From positions 1-64,000 of the forward strand of contig NZ_PYMJ01000007.1 in the NCBI RefSeq assembly GCF_003025615.1: a stretch of 64,000 nt of DNA, read 5' to 3'. This DNA is from Photobacterium frigidiphilum (lineage in GTDB: Bacteria > Pseudomonadota > Gammaproteobacteria > Enterobacterales > Vibrionaceae). Numbering within the stretch: the stretch's first letter is position 1; every line of letters begins with the position of its first letter. Below, in pieces: positions 37,227 through 47,266 of this stretch. Made by a program: the position numbers and the translations under genes. The notes under the pieces are model-generated. The model was not told the DNA's origin and searched no databases. It worked only from the letters and a program-made list of their open reading frames with translations.

Positions 37227-38411
37227 ATGAACTTAATCGTTAAATTATTGTGTGGAATATTAATAGGCATACTGATGGGTATGTTTGCCCCAGATGTACT
37301 TATTCAAGGTCTGATCACTGTAAAGTATTTAGTTAGCCAGTTAATTAAATTTACCATCCCCTTATTAATTCTCTTCTATGTCACCAGCGGTATAGCAAGC
37401 CTGCCAAAAAACTCTGGGAAATTATTGAGTAAGACAGTTGGCCTTGCTTATATGTCAACGTTAGCTGCCGGTATTTTCGCGTTCTTGGTCGCAAAGAGCC
37501 TGTTCCCTGTTTTACTCGATGGTGCTGGCCAGTTACCCGAAGCCAAAGCCGCTCTTGCACCATTCTTAGCACTTCAGATCCCGCCACTAATGAACATAAT
37601 GACGGCGTTGACTATTGCCTTCATGTTTGGTCTGGGTATATCCACGACCGGAGCTGATCAGCTGAAAAAAGTCAGTGATCAGGGCCGTGATATCATTGAA
37701 CTGTTTTTAAATAAAGTATTAATTCCGGCACTGCCTTTTTATATCGCTGGTGTATTTGCCGATATGACAGTAAAAGGCACCGTATTTGCCACTTTGCAAA
37801 CCTTTAGCCTAGTGTTACTTGCTGTCGTCGTCATGCACTGGGTTTGGTTGACCTTCCAGTTTGTAACCACCGGTATTGTCATACAGCAATCTCCGTTAAA
37901 GATCCTGCGCACCATGATGCCAGCCTATTTTACCGCTGTTGGTACTATGTCCTCCGCCGCGACCGTTCCGGTAACGTTGCAACAAACTAAACGCAATGGC
38001 GTATCAAATTCTATTGCCAATTTCGTCGTGCCATTGTGTGCCAACATCCACATGTCAGGCTCGGTGATCAGTATCGCAAGTGTTGCTGTGGCCGTCATTC
38101 TCATGACTGGTGGTTCTGTTCCTAGTCTGCTCGAAGCCCTACCGTTTATCGCCATGTTAGGTATCACTATGGTTGCGGCTCCGGGTGCGCCAGGTGGTGC
38201 AGTTATGGCTTCTGTTGGCTTGCTTGGCTCAATGCTTGGCTTTACCGAAGAAATGATTGCACTGCAAATTGTTCTTCACTTAGCACAAGACAGTTTTGGT
38301 ACCGCCTGTAATGTGACCGGTGATGGCGTGATTGCCCTGTTGATTGACAAGATGTCTGGCGAGACACAAGAAGCAGAAGAAGGGTTGGAGCTGGTAGAAG
38401 AAACAATCTAA
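37227..38411 (+). CDS. Dicarboxylate/amino acid:cation symporter (DAACS family)
   Basis: The start at ATG 37227, preceded by AAAGG, gives 394 residues and begins directly at the first membrane helix. About eight helices plus re-entrant loops are expected. The serine-rich re-entrant motif appears as GTMSSAATVPVTLQ (about 265-278). The late substrate-site segment is AQDSFGTACNVTGDG, matching the SDF/GltP-DctA fold. It imports glutamate/aspartate or C4-dicarboxylates with Na+ or H+. The neighbours aspA and malic enzyme point to aspartate or malate/fumarate as substrate. Confidence 0.92.
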   Translation: MNLIVKLLCGILIGILMGMFAPDVLIQGLITVKYLVSQLIKFTIPLLILFYVTSGIASLPKNSGKLLSKTVGLAYMSTLAAGIFAFLVAKSLFPVLLDGAGQLPEAKAALAPFLALQIPPLMNIMTALTIAFMFGLGISTTGADQLKKVSDQGRDIIELFLNKVLIPALPFYIAGVFADMTVKGTVFATLQTFSLVLLAVVVMHWVWLTFQFVTTGIVIQQSPLKILRTMMPAYFTAVGTMSSAATVPVTLQQTKRNGVSNSIANFVVPLCANIHMSGSVISIASVAVAVILMTGGSVPSLLEALPFIAMLGITMVAAPGAPGGAVMASVGLLGSMLGFTEEMIALQIVLHLAQDSFGTACNVTGDGVIALLIDKMSGETQEAEEGLELVEETI

Positions 38412-38442
38412 TCAAGCTTTAATTTATTCATTGAATATCACA

Positions 38443-38469
38443 ATAAGAGTTGTTTCAGGCAACTCTTAT
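38443..38469 (+). terminator. Terminator/attenuator between the symporter and maeA
   Basis: ATAAGAGTTG (38443-38452) pairs with CAACTCTTAT (38460-38469), followed by TTTTAAAG. It lies within the 85-base gap before maeA, so maeA may be partly independent or reduced in expression. Confidence 0.65.
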
Positions 38470-38496
38470 TTTAAAGATAAACAGGATAGCTGTTAA

Positions 38497-40182
38497 ATGT
38501 ACGAAAATAATAAAACGTTATACCTCCCTTATGCAGGCCCTACTCTGCTAGAAAATGCCCTACTCAACAAAGGCAGTGCATTTTCGCCGGAAGAGAGACA
38601 AAACTTCAGCCTGATGGGACTGCTACCAGCAGCAATCGAGTCCATTACCGAACAGGAAGAAAGGGCATACAGCCAATATCAAACTTTCAATGATGATATG
38701 GATAAGCATATCTACCTACGCAATATTCAAGACACCAACGAGACTCTCTACTATCGTTTGATTGATAATCATATCGAAGAGATGATGCCAATCATTTATA
38801 CCCCGACGGTAGGTGCTGCTTGCGAACAATTTTCCAATATTTATCGTCGTGGCCGTGGTCTGTTCCTTGGCTATCCCGATAAAGGCAACATCGTTGACAT
38901 CTTAAACAACGCAGCTCGTCAGGATGTGAAAATTATCGTTATTACCGATGGCGAACGTATTCTTGGTCTGGGCGACCAAGGTATTGGCGGCATGGGTATT
39001 CCTATCGGCAAACTGGCACTATATACCGCTTGTGGTGGAATCAATCCTGCCAACACGTTGCCAATCGTATTGGATGTTGGCACCAATAATACTCAACTTT
39101 TATCAGACCCTATGTATATGGGATGGCGCCATCCACGCATTACTGGGCAGGAGTATGATGACTTTGTAGAAGAATTTATTCAGGCCGTAAAGAGCCGCTG
39201 GCCAAATGCATTAATTCAGTTCGAAGATTTTGCTCAGAAAAATGCCATGCCTCTACTCAACCGTTATAAAGATAAAGTGTGCTGCTTCAATGATGATATT
39301 CAAGGAACAGCCGCTGTTACCGTAGGCAGCTTACTTGCCGCCTGCAAGGCCGCCGGTTCCGAGCTTTCCGAACAACGTATTACCTTTGTTGGTGCTGGTT
39401 CTGCAGGTTGCGGGATTGCAGAGGCCATTGTGGCGCAGATGATCGCCGAAGGGCTAAGTGACAGTGCTGCGCGCGCGCGTATCTTTATGGTTGACCGCTG
39501 GGGACTACTGACCGACAACATGCAAAACCTGCTAGACTTCCAGCATAAGTTAGCTCAGAAAACTGCCACCGTCAGTCAGTGGAATGAGACTGGTAACATT
39601 TCACTGCTAGATGTAGTAAGCAATGGCAAGCCAACAGTCCTGATCGGTGTTTCCGGTGTTCCCGGCCTGTTCAGCCAAGAGGTGATCATGGAAATGCATG
39701 CCCACTGTAAGCGCCCAATTGTGCTTCCGCTATCAAACCCTACCAGCCGCGTTGAAGCAACACCTTCAGACATTATTCGCTGGACAGAAGGTGATGCACT
39801 GATCGCAACAGGCAGCCCATTTGATCCTGTTATTTTTAATGACAAAACCTATCCTATCGCCCAGTGTAACAACAGTTATATTTTTCCTGGCATTGGTCTT
39901 GGTGTTCTGGCATCCGGCGCGACCCGTGTCACGGATGAAATGCTGATGGAGAGTAGCCGTGTTTTAGCCGAATGTTCACCGCTTGCTCAAAATGGCAATG
40001 GTGCTTTGCTGCCCCCATTAAAAGATATCCATCAGGTTTCTCACTGTATTGCTCTGGCCGTGGCCAAAAAAGCTGTTGAGCAAAATAAAGCGCCTCAACG
40101 TACAGAAGAGCAATTACTTGAAAAAATCGAAAGTTATTTCTGGAAGCCGGAATACTTAAAATACAAGCGTACTGCGCTATAA
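38497..40182 (+). CDS. maeA: NAD-dependent malic enzyme
   Basis: The 561-residue protein matches E. coli MaeA (SfcA, 565). It decarboxylates malate to pyruvate with NAD+ reduction. Visible landmarks are [19 protein letters not shown], the catalytic region [38 protein letters not shown] for metal binding and the [13 protein letters not shown] dinucleotide loop. AGGA precedes the ATG. It completes the aspartate/malate block after the symporter, giving pyruvate and NADH. Confidence 0.95.
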   Translation: MYENNKTLYLPYAGPTLLENALLNKGSAFSPEERQNFSLMGLLPAAIESITEQEERAYSQYQTFNDDMDKHIYLRNIQDTNETLYYRLIDNHIEEMMPIIYTPTVGAACEQFSNIYRRGRGLFLGYPDKGNIVDILNNAARQDVKIIVITDGERILGLGDQGIGGMGIPIGKLALYTACGGINPANTLPIVLDVGTNNTQLLSDPMYMGWRHPRITGQEYDDFVEEFIQAVKSRWPNALIQFEDFAQKNAMPLLNRYKDKVCCFNDDIQGTAAVTVGSLLAACKAAGSELSEQRITFVGAGSAGCGIAEAIVAQMIAEGLSDSAARARIFMVDRWGLLTDNMQNLLDFQHKLAQKTATVSQWNETGNISLLDVVSNGKPTVLIGVSGVPGLFSQEVIMEMHAHCKRPIVLPLSNPTSRVEATPSDIIRWTEGDALIATGSPFDPVIFNDKTYPIAQCNNSYIFPGIGLGVLASGATRVTDEMLMESSRVLAECSPLAQNGNGALLPPLKDIHQVSHCIALAVAKKAVEQNKAPQRTEEQLLEKIESYFWKPEYLKYKRTAL

Positions 40183-40263
40183 GAGCCTCTTAATGTTAGG
40201 GCAGAGAATTTACACACAAAACGTGAATGCATTTGATAGTTGATTTCGGACTGTAACCAATAA

Positions 40264-40296
40264 AAAGAGGCTGCTATTTTAATCAGCGGCCTCTTT
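40264..40296. terminator. Terminator between maeA and the pyrophosphatase gene
   Basis: AAAGAGGCTGCT pairs with AGCGGCCTCTTT (one G-T pair) around a 9-base loop. It lies between two convergent genes and could act in both directions. Confidence 0.78.
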
Positions 40297-40324
40297 AATA
40301 CCAAGATACTAATAGATATAAGCC

Positions 40325-41335
40325 TTACTTAGTTTCGATTGCTTGTTGAATTGCAGGGCCAATCTGACGCTTACGTGACGTAACACCATCAAGAGATAAC
40401 CACCCTTCTTTAACATCACCGTCGAACGCTAATTTTGCTACCGACAAATCAGCGGCATCAATCCACAAAAGATTAGCACGCTTATTCTTTGTGTCGGTTA
40501 CAGAGAAAAAGAGGTGATCAAGTTGATTAGCCTCTTTATGTGATTTCATAGCAGTAACAAACTCATCACGTCGATCAAGCAATTGCTGGGCAGTTAATGT
40601 TTCAGCAACACCAATACCCACTTTCTTACCACCAAATTCGAAGTTTTTATAATCCATTGTCAGGATATCTTCAGCGCTAACATGGCTTAGGTCAGATTTA
40701 GCTTCCAGCATTTTTTGACCAAACACTTCTATATCTTTGATACCAGCTTGCAATGCCATTTTTTCAGCGTAAGTATGATCATATTGAGTAGTCGTAGACG
40801 ATTGGAAAACAACAGTATCAGATAGAATACCCGCTAGAGTTGTACAAGCGACAGACTTTGGTAATTGAAGATTTAAACTTTCAGCGCGATCAGCCAAAAT
40901 GGTCGCAGCAGAACCCCATGCTCGAATATCGATTGCAGCAACTTGAGACATATTAACGGGTTTACCACCAATCGCATGATGATCGATAATGGCAACAATA
41001 CTGCTTTCATTTATGCTTTTATGCAGTTGCGTTTTTTGATTAAAATCGACTAAGCCTACGGCTTTCTGGCTAAAATCATTCAGCTGTATTGGTGCTACTG
41101 CTTGGCAATATTCCAAGACAAATTGGCTTTCAGGATTAATAGCTTCTGGTACAACAGCCGTACCACCATAAATATGAGCAGCAAGTATTGCTGACGTCAT
41201 CGTATCTGTATCTGGACTTAGGTGTCCCGTCCATACTAAATTATCAGTGCTATTTTGCGAAGGGGCAGACAATTCAAATGCTGTTGCACTAGAACTTGCC
41301 AGTACCATTAGCACGAGCAGTTTGTTCATTTTCAT
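40325..41335 (-). CDS. ppaC: Exported manganese-dependent inorganic pyrophosphatase (family II, DHH)
   Basis: From ATG 41335 the protein has 336 residues. It opens with a signal peptide (MKMNKLLVLMVLASSSATA), then a DHH-family II pyrophosphatase. Visible motifs are GHLSPDTDTMTSAI (metal-binding Asp residues), VAIIDHHAIGG (DHH), GSAATILAD, GILSDTVVFQSSTTT and C-terminal SRKRQIGPAIQQ with the phosphate-binding Arg and Lys. Family II enzymes are normally cytosolic; this one appears to be periplasmic. It stands alone between terminators. Confidence 0.9.
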   Translation of the reverse strand: MKMNKLLVLMVLASSSATAFELSAPSQNSTDNLVWTGHLSPDTDTMTSAILAAHIYGGTAVVPEAINPESQFVLEYCQAVAPIQLNDFSQKAVGLVDFNQKTQLHKSINESSIVAIIDHHAIGGKPVNMSQVAAIDIRAWGSAATILADRAESLNLQLPKSVACTTLAGILSDTVVFQSSTTTQYDHTYAEKMALQAGIKDIEVFGQKMLEAKSDLSHVSAEDILTMDYKNFEFGGKKVGIGVAETLTAQQLLDRRDEFVTAMKSHKEANQLDHLFFSVTDTKNKRANLLWIDAADLSVAKLAFDGDVKEGWLSLDGVTSRKRQIGPAIQQAIETK

Positions 41336-41494
41336 GATTGATTCCATTACTATCATTAAATTTAATAGATGGAATATATGCGCTTTTTATGACATTTAAA
41401 TGAAACAAATGCTCGTTATATAGAGTGAATCCAATACTTTGTTTATAAACGAATTAGTACTTTACTTTTGAAAACAACATCACGTTTCTTTACT

Positions 41495-41523
41495 TATAAA
41501 AAAGGCCGCAATTTGCGACCTTT
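41495..41523 (-). terminator. Terminator of the M14 peptidase gene
   Basis: AAAGGCCGCAA and TTGCGACCTTT pair with a single C-A mismatch. On the minus strand the stem runs into TTTTTTAT. Confidence 0.72.
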
Positions 41524-41558
41524 ATAGATTAAAAATGAACGAGATAACGAGAAGCTGG

Positions 41559-42476
41559 CTACATTACACTTTTAATATAATTAAGCGCACCCGTTATCGC
41601 AGCAACTTGTGCGTTGTTGCACTCATCATCATTAACCAATGGGCTATCAGGGTAGACTTCAGTCGTTGTCGCATACGTACAATCAGTAAAACCACTACAC
41701 AGCCCTAACGCTTTGGTTGCGTAATTAATAACACCCTCTTGCGTTATAGGCTCGCCAATGATGTTGCCATCAGCATCTGCAGGAGCAATATGAGTCACTT
41801 TTCTTACTGATTCAATAATGGCTTTTTGAAACGCATCCATTGGGTTTTCAGCATCACCCACTAAATAAAAACCATCAGGAATAATATCAGCGTCGTACTC
41901 GATACCATTGCGAGCAGCCAGTGCTGGTCTAAATTCAGACTCGTCAGAATCGGTCGTTTCATGTAAATCAATATGCGCCGTAATACTTACACCAAGTGAT
42001 GCTACAAATTGCATTAAAGCAGCCGATTCTTCTGAAGGGCTATCTTTATAAAACGAACGATTAGGATCGACAGTGTTTGGATTCCATCGATTAATAATTT
42101 CGTAGCCCCAAGGGCTAACACACGGCGCAACAACAATATTAAATGTACTGCTGTAGTTCTGTACTTCAGTTTCTAGAAATTTAATTGCACCGTGTACGCC
42201 GCTTGTCTCATAGCCATGTACGCCACCTGTGACTAAAATTGTCGGCTTAGTCAGATCCCACTCTAATGATTTAACAGCATAAAGTGGATATTTTTCGACG
42301 TCGTAAGAAAGCGCACCGTATTGAACCAGTTCTAAGCTTTTTTTAAGGGGCTCAAGTTTAGTAACCACTTCCTCAAGGTAAGAACGCTCTATCGTCTGGT
42401 TTGCTAACCAAGCCGCTTTTTCTTCTGCTTCCCATTTTTTTCCAGGAGTACCAATCGGATATACTAAGCCAGTCAT
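41559..42476 (-). CDS. M14-family zinc carboxypeptidase-like protein
   Basis: The 305-residue cytoplasmic protein has M14 ligands: GGVHGYETSG (HxxE, about 88-91) and the later His in AHIDLHETTD. VDPNRSF carries the substrate-binding Asn-Arg, and TTTEVYPDSP the general-base Glu. This resembles cytosolic M14 and succinylglutamate desuccinylase-like hydrolases, so the substrate may be a peptide or an acyl-amino acid. AAAAGGAAA precedes the ATG. Confidence 0.85.
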   Translation of the reverse strand: MTGLVYPIGTPGKKWEAEEKAAWLANQTIERSYLEEVVTKLEPLKKSLELVQYGALSYDVEKYPLYAVKSLEWDLTKPTILVTGGVHGYETSGVHGAIKFLETEVQNYSSTFNIVVAPCVSPWGYEIINRWNPNTVDPNRSFYKDSPSEESAALMQFVASLGVSITAHIDLHETTDSDESEFRPALAARNGIEYDADIIPDGFYLVGDAENPMDAFQKAIIESVRKVTHIAPADADGNIIGEPITQEGVINYATKALGLCSGFTDCTYATTTEVYPDSPLVNDDECNNAQVAAITGALNYIKSVM

Positions 42477-42575
42477 TGTTTTTCCTTTTTATAATCGTTT
42501 TTACAACAGCTAAAGAGCATAAACATCCTTGTCGTTTTAGGCAATTGCTTTAATAAAATGACAAATCCACTCATA

Positions 42576-42598
42576 TATACCTCAAGATGCTTGGTATA
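42576..42598. repeat. Short palindromic element, related to the 50.5-kb repeat
   Basis: TATACC and GGTATA flank TCAAGATGCTT. The core ACCTCAAGATGC is shared with the longer palindrome at 50513-50572, so this looks like an internally deleted copy. Nothing else but the tRNA promoter is seen in the 42477-42787 gap. Confidence 0.4.
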
Positions 42599-42747
42599 AA
42601 GGCCTAAACCACCCAATCTATCGCTTAAAATTTATCCTTTACGAATGCTTATTTAATCTTAACTAAAATAAATTGACCAAATCAGAGCGATTTAATTGCG
42701 AATACCTCCAAATGGTTTACATATTAGCCGGTTAGAAATGTAAGGGG

Positions 42748-42776
42748 TTTACAACACAATCGGTATTCACTATTAT
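42748..42776 (+). promoter_or_regulatory. Sigma-70 promoter of the tRNA cluster
   Basis: TTTACA (42748-42753) and TATTAT (42771-42776) are separated by 17 bases, each one base from consensus. The expected start lies just before the first tRNA at 42788. Confidence 0.75.
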
Positions 42777-42787
42777 TCTTCGCATCA

Positions 42788-42878
42788 GGAGAGATGGCTG
42801 AGTGGTCGAAAGCACCGGTCTTGAAAACCGGCAAGGGTTTATAGCCCTTCTAGGGTTCAAATCCCTATCTCTCCGCCA
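42788..42878 (+). tRNA. tRNA-Ser (anticodon TGA)
   Basis: The acceptor stem GGAGAGA pairs with TCTCTCC, followed by G and encoded CCA. The anticodon loop reads CTTGAAA (TGA). A long variable arm, typical of tRNA-Ser, is present, with T-loop GGTTCAAATCC. It is first in a four-tRNA cluster. Confidence 0.97.
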
Positions 42879-42923
42879 TATTCGTATTTAGGCGTAAGCG
42901 TGAATACAAAAAGAATAAAGTGT

Positions 42924-42999
<76 letters not shown>

Positions 43000-43017
43000 T
43001 TTATTAGTAATACCCCT

Positions 43018-43102
<85 letters not shown>

Positions 43103-43151
43103 TCTACAACTTTGTTACTTTCTAAGTGATAAACTTTATAAGTAACAAATT

Positions 43152-43226
<75 letters not shown>

Positions 43227-43257
43227 AAATTTCTAGCCTTGAAACTCCAACACATTG

Positions 43258-43280
43258 AAAAGACACTTATTGTGTTTTTT
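43258..43280 (+). terminator. Terminator after the tRNA cluster
   Basis: AAAAGACAC pairs with GTGTTTTTT (one G-T pair) around TTATT. The hairpin begins 32 bases after the last tRNA and ends in a T-run. Confidence 0.6.
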
Positions 43281-43418
43281 CGTGTAATACCCCATTGTTT
43301 TCCAAAATCTTCAATACAACAATTAAACTTTGCCTAATGATAATAAATTCCAATGGATAATGGTATATAAAGGAAACTATTTTTTGTGTGAATATTCATT
43401 CGACATATGTTCTCTTTA

Positions 43419-44432
43419 TTAGTCACAACTTTCTCTGCGAAATAAAGATGGTGATAAACCCGTTTGTCTCTTAAATGCACGTGTAAAATTTGAAGAATCA
43501 CTATAGCCTAGTCTTTGTGCTATATTAATTATTCTTACATTATCATTGAGTAATGTAATGGCATACGCAGTTTTTTGCTGCATTATAATATCTTGAAAGG
43601 TGGTTCCATGACATTTAAGTATTCTTTGAATACTTCTTTTTGAGCATCCAAAAATATCAGATATAAAAGGTAGATCAAAATCTTCATGTTCAATAAAAGT
43701 ATTGATTGCAAGCCTAAGCCTATCGAGAGACCCTGAATCTGTTGGAGATATTAAATTACTGATCGCTACATTTTCTGCGATATCATCAAAATAAGCGTCA
43801 ACGGGTATACACCCATACTTATAATTATTAAAGACTTTTCCAGATTTTGTCATGGTTATTATTTCATGAGGAGGCGCTATGTGAGATGCCAAATACAATA
43901 TTTCAGGTTTCCAATCATCACCGAGAAAACGTCTAAGTAAACTAATTATTAGCATTGTTCTATGGTATTCACCTTGCGACAAGCCTTGTATTTTGAGAGA
44001 AGCAGTTCTTTGGTGGCAGATATAAAATATATCTTTATGAAGCTCTAACCATAAGTTGATATGAGAACCCAGAAGATTTCGGTTAGATGATACAAAAAAG
44101 AACATATCAAAAAAACTTTCGGCTTTTAGCATTTTTCTTGTAATAATCGGATGTATGTGTGAATAATCATTTAAAACTGTCGCTTTTATACCAATATTTT
44201 CAATATTAAGCACGCCTGATATTTCATTGACTATTTTGTAAACGTAGATAGTAGGAATATAACAATTGGCTTTAACCTGATGAATAGTAAGATTGAAGTC
44301 GTTTAATAACGCGGCTTGACTAAAACCGGAGTTTTCATAATAATTTAAAAATGGTAATAATGCCAAAGAGTTATGTAAAGGTAGTGTTGAAAGTGAACTG
44401 GTCATTGTCATCCGATTTATATTTATTGGCAT
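43419..44432 (-). CDS. AraC-family transcriptional regulator
   Basis: The 337-residue protein ends in an AraC/XylS double helix-turn-helix (FDLPFISDIFGCSKRSIQRI and INIAQRLGYSDSSNFTRAFK with QTGLSPSLFRR). The first ~200 residues resemble the OruR/ToxT-like N-terminal ligand-binding region of this family. The ATG could be 44432 or 44405; GGATGAC supports the latter. It follows the tRNA cluster on the opposite strand and precedes an unknown lipoprotein; target and effector are unknown. Confidence 0.88.
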   Translation of the reverse strand: MPININRMTMTSSLSTLPLHNSLALLPFLNYYENSGFSQAALLNDFNLTIHQVKANCYIPTIYVYKIVNEISGVLNIENIGIKATVLNDYSHIHPIITRKMLKAESFFDMFFFVSSNRNLLGSHINLWLELHKDIFYICHQRTASLKIQGLSQGEYHRTMLIISLLRRFLGDDWKPEILYLASHIAPPHEIITMTKSGKVFNNYKYGCIPVDAYFDDIAENVAISNLISPTDSGSLDRLRLAINTFIEHEDFDLPFISDIFGCSKRSIQRILKCHGTTFQDIIMQQKTAYAITLLNDNVRIINIAQRLGYSDSSNFTRAFKRQTGLSPSLFRRESCD

Positions 44433-44840
44433 TATTAATTAAAAACAAACAATAATATTTGAGTGCTTACCAAATATCGATTTTTAATTATTTATACTTA
44501 AAACCCATTTTTCACATAGCAAATATACCATGGCAATATGTCATACAAATATATAATATTCAAGTTTTATTTAACTTTGAAAGTATTGAATAATCATCAT
44601 ACTCTTCTCTAGATAGAATATGATAAAAATTTAAGGTTAGTCATTCTTATCATACACCCAATATCAAACATGTATCACATCTAAAACCCAATAAAACTTA
44701 AATGCTTTCTAAATAAGTTAAGAACTAATGATTTTATGACCTTCTAAATTTTCATATTGTATAAACGCATGTTATCTTACTCATTCAAGTTAAATTAAGC
44801 CCGATAATTTCACTTCGGGCTTAAATATCACTCATTATTA
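44433..44840. other. AT-rich gap between the AraC and lipoprotein genes
   Basis: About 400 very AT-rich bases hold the AraC promoter region and the terminator at 44795-44824. No small ORF with a convincing start was seen. Confidence 0.6.
44795..44824 (-). terminator. Terminator of the lipoprotein gene
   Basis: TTAAGCCCGA (44795-44804) pairs with TCGGGCTTAA (44815-44824) around a 10-base loop, 17 bases past the stop codon at 44841. The downstream U-rich stretch on the minus strand is interrupted. Confidence 0.68.
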
Positions 44841-46247
44841 TTAGTTTTGAGAGGAGGATTTGATCATCATGATATTCTCTCCCGTATTGCCAATAATTTG
44901 CTTCTTATCACTACCAAGTAGGTAGAACGATTTATTCTCGTTGTTTAGTACTTCATCAGATGTCTCAATGACAACTTTGCCATTGATAATATGTACATTC
45001 TTTAAATAATGGGCGAAGTCAGGAATAGTTGTAGAACTGAATGGACTGGATTGTTTTCCTGACACAACATTGAACCCGCTATCTGATACATTTTTAGCAG
45101 CAACAAACTGATCAGTTTTTGAGTTTAAATAAATATTGCTATCAATGCTCTTTGTTATTGCTTGGATACCGTTTATTGATAGCTTAAGCGACTGATACCA
45201 AGCTGTATTGGAAAAATCGGTTAATATTACCCACTTTCCGTCATGCCATAAGTATAAGTTAGACAAACTACCATAATTTTCAGAAACAAGCTTGAAAGGT
45301 ATGCCATAGTTACTGCTATTATCAAAACCTGACCATATGCCATAGCTTAATGTGGTTTTTTCAACATCATTCAGATTGGTTTCAAGGTTTTGTAATGCTG
45401 AAATAGATGCGGTTTTGACTCGTTGTTTTAGTGCAATATCATAAACAGAGACCGAGCCGCCACGTGGTTTTGAAACAATGTATTTGTCACTGTAGAATTG
45501 CCATTCTTCTCCCGTTGTATCAGGAAGCGCAACATATTGCCCGGTAATGCTGTCAAAGGTCTTCACCTCGCCGTTTTTATTTACAATAAACTCATGTTCG
45601 GCATAGTTTAGCTCGGAGGAAACATATGGCTTAAGGAATAATTTTGCGTCTTTGACTGTGGTTTGAGTATCGATATTTAATAATCGATTAACTGTTGACA
45701 ATTTGAAAAAATCTGTTGACTTAAATACACTTTCATCTTTGCTAAGATCAGCTAACTTTTGGTTAGAAGTTCCGACAATGTAATTTCCGGTGTAAGAAAA
45801 ATCACTATATATACAGATATTTTTACCAAAAGCGGTATTAACAAACGATTTTGGTAACGATGTAAAGCTGACTAAACGTCGACTGTCATCTATAGGCTCT
45901 ACATTGAAACTAGCGCCATTCAGGTTAACACTTCTATTATCAAGGGCTAATGGGTCAGCTTTGCAACCACCTTTAGCTATTGTATTTGTTGGGATCTTGA
46001 AGTCAATCGTGTTGTTGCTCTTATCGTAGAATTTTTCAAGCTCGCTAGAATAACCATCAGTCTTATATAATGTCGTATATTCAATATTTGAATTTAAGAA
46101 ATCTTCTACAATATTTTCAAAATCATATGACACCGCTTGTGTATCGTCGACAATGACATCTGATTTACTATTACCGCCACCACCTCCGCACGCAATAAGA
46201 GTCGAGGAAATAAAAAATGACATTATGCATGTTTTATAATTTTTCAC
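44841..46247 (-). CDS. Hypothetical lipoprotein
   Basis: The 468-residue protein starts with GTG (AGG upstream) and a lipoprotein signal (FISSTLIAC followed by GGGG). The rest is Ser/Asn/Asp-rich with repeating short segments of predicted strands, such as VKTFDSITGQYVALPDTTGE, GGSVSVYDIALKQ and LYLWHDGKWVILTD. This recalls beta-propeller or WD-like surface lipoproteins, but no family is recognised. It is AT-rich. An AraC regulator is next downstream in the same direction. Confidence 0.7.
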   Translation of the reverse strand: MKNYKTCIMSFFISSTLIACGGGGGNSKSDVIVDDTQAVSYDFENIVEDFLNSNIEYTTLYKTDGYSSELEKFYDKSNNTIDFKIPTNTIAKGGCKADPLALDNRSVNLNGASFNVEPIDDSRRLVSFTSLPKSFVNTAFGKNICIYSDFSYTGNYIVGTSNQKLADLSKDESVFKSTDFFKLSTVNRLLNIDTQTTVKDAKLFLKPYVSSELNYAEHEFIVNKNGEVKTFDSITGQYVALPDTTGEEWQFYSDKYIVSKPRGGSVSVYDIALKQRVKTASISALQNLETNLNDVEKTTLSYGIWSGFDNSSNYGIPFKLVSENYGSLSNLYLWHDGKWVILTDFSNTAWYQSLKLSINGIQAITKSIDSNIYLNSKTDQFVAAKNVSDSGFNVVSGKQSSPFSSTTIPDFAHYLKNVHIINGKVVIETSDEVLNNENKSFYLLGSDKKQIIGNTGENIMMIKSSSQN

Positions 46248-46939
46248 TTAAATTTAACCTTTTATTATTTTTAGAATAACTTTTCGAATATTTAGGGACA
46301 GTATCGTTTGAAGCTGTAGTTGCAAATACATAGAGCGAGTCACGCGGCCACAAAGCAACACCTAACACGCCAGTGCAAATTTAAAACATCTATTTTACAA
46401 TCTTTTCAAACTTATAATTTGATAGATATGAATACATACTGACACATATGGGCATAATATAGATGTAAGCGTTAATATCCTGTCATTTTGTGCCAAACCA
46501 TCACTTAATTAAAGGTTTTGACCTGTAATATCAACTCAAAATATGCAATTAAATGAGCATCATTAACCTTAATATTTTAACTATTAGTATTGATAGTGTC
46601 GGAAGTAAAGGTAGTTCTAAATACGAGCTAATTATCTTGTTAAATGGGATAAAAATAAAAAATATTTGTGATAAATAATTAAAATAATTTACACATTCGC
46701 AAGTCAAACATTAAGAATTAATGGTGGAGTAAGAAAGACAACCAAATGTAGTAATATATTCATAAATTAATTTCAGATGAATTTGAACATCACCATTACA
46801 AACCCACAGCCTATTATTAATAACTTAATCTATAAATCACAAACCAGATACTTCCTAATAATCAACCATCATTAATATATCATTAGATTAAGAGTTGGAT
46901 CGAGATCTAGCTTTAAATTCCCAGGTGCTTGGTTATAGG
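46248..46939. other. AT-rich gap upstream of the lipoprotein gene
   Basis: About 690 bases without a supported gene. A single 7-base integron-core-like motif occurs at 46360-46366, without the palindromic partner needed for an attC site. The left end holds the lipoprotein promoter region. Confidence 0.55.
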
Positions 46940-47152
46940 TTAACGATGAACCAATGTTACATTTTCTCTTTTAACCCTAACATGCAACCATTGGTGAACT
47001 TGATACCTATTTAGGAAAAATAACGACATGGCAAAAGCTACTGCATATTTCATAACATTTCTTATCGGTAGTTCTCTTCTCAAAGTATTTATAGAAGTGA
47101 TAATATGATCATGCTCTGTAGTAGCTGCTCCGTCGAACTCAGATAATTTCAC
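46940..47152 (-). CDS. Doubtful 70-residue ORF
   Basis: A GTG-started frame encodes a protein with one hydrophobic segment (NVMKYAVAFAMSLFFL, about residues 33-48) and a basic tail. No ribosome-binding site is clear and no family is recognised. It may be a remnant or a small membrane protein. Confidence 0.25.
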   Translation of the reverse strand: MKLSEFDGAATTEHDHIITSINTLRRELPIRNVMKYAVAFAMSLFFLNRYQVHQWLHVRVKRENVTLVHR

Positions 47153-47201
47153 AATATTTTATTGATAGTATGAAGTACCGGTCCTGGCGCATTAAGGCGA
47201 A

Positions 47202-47225
47202 AGGGCTAGCACCAATGCTAACCCT
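47202..47225. terminator. Terminator after nemA
   Basis: AGGGCTAGCA pairs with TGCTAACCCT (one mismatch) around CCAA. It lies 42 bases past the nemA stop, with a T-run on the plus strand and TTT on the minus strand. Confidence 0.5.
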
Positions 47226-47266
47226 ATTTTTCTGTATCGCTATCAACAACAAATGAATACTCAGGC

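Noticed and set aside
46360..46366. ACCTAAC, resembling an integron attC core
   Set aside because: Only one core is present. No palindromic partner, no neighbouring cassette-like ORF with attC spacing and no integrase are seen.
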